Shown here: positions 13,933 through 14,092 of the stretch, piece by piece
How the letters are laid out: the number at the start of each line of letters is the position of its first letter
Position numbering within the stretch: the first letter of the stretch is position 1
Assembly: GCA_038209275.1 (NCBI GenBank)
Contig: JBBQXW010000191.1
Location: 1-14,092, forward strand
Direction of reading: 5' to 3'
DNA from: L227-5C sp038209275
GTDB taxonomy: Bacteria > Chloroflexota > Chloroflexia > Chloroheliales > Chloroheliaceae
Length of the DNA stretch: 14,092 nucleotides
The notes under the pieces: model-generated
What the model was told of the DNA's origin: nothing
Seen by the model: only the letters and a program-made list of their open reading frames with translations
The model's database searches: none
Made by a program: the position numbers and the translations under genes

Positions 13933-14092
13933 GTAGCTCGATTACGCCTTGCGGATTATCCACGTTGAGCCAGTGACCGCCGCTCAAATAGTGCAACTGA
14001 ATTTGTCCGTTCTGTCGCCCGGCTTCTTCCAGCCGGGCAATTTCTGTAGCGCCTAAAATCGCTGATTTCTCGGCTTTTACAAAATGCAGCTT
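13916..14092 (-). CDS. Alpha/beta-hydrolase family protein, C-terminal part (cut by the window edge)
   Basis: The minus-strand frame reads 58 residues from the window edge to a TGA at 13918-13916. The end, LHYLSGGHWLNVDNPQGVIELLSDWL, matches the typical C-terminus of alpha/beta-hydrolases, in which the His after GG is the catalytic histidine and the NPQ helix follows. The first visible residues (KLHFVKAEKSAIL) fit the strand carrying the acid residue region. The nucleophile elbow lies outside the window, so the substrate class cannot be told. It converges with msrA, overlapping its last 17 bases. Confidence 0.75.
   Translation of the reverse strand, partial: KLHFVKAEKSAILGATEIARLEEAGRQNGQIQLHYLSGGHWLNVDNPQGVIELLSDWL
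14017..14038. repeat. Palindrome inside the hydrolase gene resembling the intergenic repeats
   Basis: GCCCGGCT (14017-14024) and AGCCGGGC (14031-14038) flank TCTTCC. It resembles the right arm of the 1513-1583 element (starts GCCCGGCTCCTTCAG). It lies in coding sequence, encoding an ARLEEAG stretch. It may be coincidence. Confidence 0.35.

Noticed and set aside
1..14092. CRISPR array, tRNA or rRNA genes, complete insertion sequence
   Set aside because: Repeats present are palindromic elements without regular spacers, no cloverleaf or rRNA-like stretch was noticed, and no transposase frame exists.

Overview
The window looks like a chromosomal segment of a free-living bacterium, most plausibly a member of the Chloroflexota. 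This rests on the gene styles (a stand-alone class III-type PHA synthase, a Chloroflexota-style glycosyltransferase domain, a ThuA/Gfo-Idh-MocA fusion) and on intergenic spaces filled with palindromic repeats of the kind common in that phylum. It is an inference from gene and repeat style, not a marker-gene placement. No rRNA, tRNA, CRISPR array or transposase gene is visible.

Left part (1-4178). A MITE-like palindromic element (66-214) precedes phaC (314-1411), which ends in a good intrinsic terminator. A nested inverted-repeat element (1474-1650) lies between phaC and a convergent minus-strand operon. That operon runs from a GbsR/MarR-type regulator (2859-3578) into a trans-polyprenyl diphosphate synthase (1804-2808). 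It has a near-consensus sigma-70 promoter (-35 TTGACA, 17 bp, -10 TACAAT) followed immediately by four AACGT(T) boxes in a symmetric 9-18-9 spacing, a strong candidate autoregulatory operator. A second, perfect copy of the MITE-like element, flanked by 9-bp direct repeats, sits at 3826-3925. A sigma-70-like promoter then leads to the next operon.

Middle part (4179-10015). The main oddity is an 808-residue protein joining a complete cysteinyl-tRNA synthetase to a family 2 glycosyltransferase-like domain and a very histidine-rich tail. Seven bases later comes a ThuA-like/Gfo-Idh-MocA oxidoreductase fusion. After another palindromic repeat come a small two-helix membrane protein and an M20-family zinc amidohydrolase.

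Right part (10027-14092). A visibly A+T-richer pair overlaps by 4 bp: an AAA/ABC-type ATPase and a TOPRIM-like DUF4276-type protein. This resembles the ATPase plus TOPRIM design of OLD-family and PARIS-type defence systems and is the best candidate for a laterally acquired immune module. Beyond a heptamer tandem repeat and a possible promoter, base composition returns to normal with an HExxH putative metalloprotease overlapping an unrecognised gene, then msrA. The window ends inside a convergent alpha/beta-hydrolase gene.

A theme across the window is a set of short palindromes whose arms differ but whose central tetranucleotide is almost always TGAA or its complement TTCA.
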